NCBI GenBank assembly: GCA_017308345.1
Contig: JAFKFE010000372.1
Coordinates: 1,631 to 7,908, forward strand
DNA from: Alphaproteobacteria bacterium
GTDB lineage: Bacteria > Pseudomonadota > Alphaproteobacteria > Rhizobiales > Rhizobiaceae
Direction of reading: 5' to 3'
Length of the DNA stretch: 6,278 nt
The notes under the pieces were generated by a model. It had not been told where the DNA came from. It ran no database searches and saw only the letters and a program-made list of their open reading frames with translations. How positions within the stretch are numbered: position 1 is the first letter of the stretch; every line of letters starts with the position of its first letter. Shown one piece after another: positions 5,810 through 6,278 of this stretch. The translations under genes were made by a program, and so were the position numbers.

Positions 5810-5821
5810 CCTGGCGCCAGG
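5810..5821. promoter_or_regulatory. Perfect 12-bp palindrome upstream of arsR-like gene
   Basis: CCTGGCGCCAGG is identical to its reverse complement and ends 25 bases before the regulator start codon. Its core GGCGCC also occurs 16 bases earlier at 5797-5802. The position would suit autorepression by blocking the initial transcribed region. GC-rich palindromes are commoner by chance in a genome like this, so support is modest. Confidence 0.3.
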
Positions 5822-5846
5822 ATGAGCCAAGACCCTTGGGGGATCC

Positions 5847-6185
5847 ATGACCTCAAATAGACTGATCGCCAATGCGGAATCGGCGGCCGCGTTTCTCACT
5901 CTCATGGGCAACGAGAAGCGCTTGTTGATCGTGGCCTATCTGATCGATGGTGAAATGTCGGTAGGCGCCATCGCCGAGAAGGTGCAACTCAGCCAGTCCG
6001 CGCTGTCGCAGCATCTCGCCAAGCTGAGGGCGCTCGATCTCGTCGAGACCCGGCGCGACCGCCAGATGATCTACTATTCCTGCAAATCCGAAGCGGCGCG
6101 CGAGTTGCTGCATATGCTGGAAGGCATTTTCGGCGAAGGCGACCTTTCCCAGATGGCCTACCGGTTGCGCCGCGCCGGGGCTTGA
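5847..6185 (+). CDS. ArsR/NolR-like winged-helix transcriptional repressor
   Basis: The 112-residue protein is a single HTH_5 (ArsR-type) winged-helix domain. A leading helix at about 7-20 (NAESAAAFLTLMG) precedes LLIVAYLIDGEMSVGAIAEKV, the recognition helix lies around S49-R61 (LSQSALSQHLAKLR), and the wing is at about 66-78 (VETRRDRQMIYYS). The opening helix, the SQSALSQHLAKLR segment and the wing resemble rhizobial NolR and the BigR/SqrR group. The ELCVCD-type metal-binding motif of ArsR/SmtB sensors is absent. There is only one cysteine (C79), so the paired cysteines used by BigR/SqrR to sense sulfide are also lacking. Its signal and targets are unknown. A G-rich stretch at 5838-5842 lies just before the ATG as ribosome binding site. 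It stands alone, after 158 bases rich in short palindromes and before the partial gene at 6239. Confidence 0.92.
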   Translation: MTSNRLIANAESAAAFLTLMGNEKRLLIVAYLIDGEMSVGAIAEKVQLSQSALSQHLAKLRALDLVETRRDRQMIYYSCKSEAARELLHMLEGIFGEGDLSQMAYRLRRAGA

Positions 6186-6208
6186 CCCGCGGCTCCAGTC
6201 GCCCATTA

Positions 6209-6233
6209 CCTCGCCGACCAGTCTTCGGCGAGG
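6209..6233 (+). promoter_or_regulatory. Hairpin whose 3' arm contains the ribosome binding site of the next gene
   Basis: CCTCGCCGA (6209-6217) and TCGGCGAGG (6225-6233) form nine perfect pairs around a seven-base loop. It starts 24 bases after the regulator stop. No T-run follows, so it is a poor intrinsic terminator. The last four bases, GAGG at 6230-6233, are the only Shine-Dalgarno candidate for the ATG at 6239 (spacer CCAAC). The folded RNA would hide that site, so it could act as a translational control element. The pairing is seen directly; the regulatory role is inferred. Confidence 0.5.
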
Positions 6234-6238
6234 CCAAC

Positions 6239-6278
6239 ATGAACCTCATCCCCATCGACGATCCGCGGGATCCGCGCG
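6239..6278 (+). CDS. Start of a gene, probably TrmH/SpoU-family RNA methyltransferase (13 codons only)
   Basis: From the ATG at 6239 the frame reads MNLIPIDDPRDPR and continues past the right edge. GAGG at 6230-6233 is well spaced as ribosome binding site. The opening IPIDDP-DPR strongly recalls, from memory, the N-terminus of rhizobial TrmH-family 2'-O-ribose RNA methyltransferases, whose next residues would be like I-A-A-Y-R-D-I-R-E-R. With 13 residues and no catalytic region visible, this is a recognition-based guess. That a gene starts here is more secure than its name. Confidence 0.45.
   Translation, partial: MNLIPIDDPRDPR

Larger units (their letters stand above)
5689..5846. other. Intergenic region upstream of the ArsR-like regulator
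   Basis: This 158-base gap follows the putative operon. No convincing intrinsic terminator is present: ACGAT...ATCGT straddles the HugZ-like stop codon but has only five pairs and no T-run. Several short palindromes cluster here: AACGAA/TTCGTT (5726-5747), GCTGATTCAGC (5753-5763), CCTGGCGCCAGG (5810-5821) and CCAAG/CTTGG (5827-5839). Some of these may be operators of the regulator that follows. No promoter could be assigned with confidence. Confidence 0.6.

Noticed and set aside
5822..5860. A 12-codon frame starting at ATG 5822 and overlapping the start of the ArsR-like gene.
   Set aside because: No good ribosome binding site and no peptide feature; short frames like this occur by chance.
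1..6278. Search for mobile element ends, CRISPR repeats, toxin-antitoxin pairs, phage or defence genes.
   Set aside because: No transposase, integrase, regularly spaced repeat, toxin-antitoxin pair or defence domain could be recognised on either strand.

Overview
The window is a piece of GC-rich bacterial chromosome. Protein sequence style, gene density and codon use suggest an alphaproteobacterium of the order Hyphomicrobiales, most likely close to Mesorhizobium. This is inferred from recognised protein families and not from a marker gene. No tRNA, rRNA, CRISPR array, transposase, phage gene or plasmid function is visible. It reads as ordinary core or soft-core chromosome.

Layout, left to right. 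(1) The N-terminal part of a calcineurin-type metallophosphoesterase lies on the minus strand and runs off the left edge. (2) A 170-base divergent intergenic region carries two inverted repeats. (3) A NUDIX hydrolase lies on the plus strand. (4) A glutathionyl-hydroquinone reductase (YqjG/PcpF type) lies on the minus strand, converging on the NUDIX gene with no base between the two stop codons. (5) A 289-base divergent intergenic region carries a strong operator-like dyad at 2071-2098. (6) Four plus-strand genes at 2295-5688 have gaps of 27, 7 and 36 bases and probably form one operon: a YhbS-like GNAT acetyltransferase, an HSD10-type short-chain dehydrogenase, an alpha-methylacyl-CoA racemase of the CaiB/BaiF superfamily, and a HugZ-like split-barrel protein with a DUF2470 domain. 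(7) A 158-base intergenic region with several short palindromes leads into a small ArsR/NolR-like repressor. (8) The first 13 codons of another gene follow, probably a TrmH/SpoU RNA methyltransferase, with its Shine-Dalgarno sequence inside a hairpin.

The best functional story is in the four-gene cluster. The dehydrogenase closely resembles human HSD17B10, which oxidises 2-methyl-3-hydroxybutyryl-CoA and related acyl-CoAs. The next gene keeps all three catalytic residues of alpha-methylacyl-CoA racemase. Together they suggest handling of 2-methyl-branched acyl-CoAs (isoleucine, branched fatty acid or isoprenoid/sterol side-chain degradation). The acyl-CoA dehydrogenase, hydratase and thiolase needed for a full cycle are not in the window. 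Why a GNAT and a HugZ-like protein travel with them is not explained by the sequence.

I did not find a clearly new biological system. The items most worth checking are the operator-like dyad upstream of the hydroquinone reductase, the hairpin that buries a ribosome binding site at the right edge, and the gene combination in the operon.
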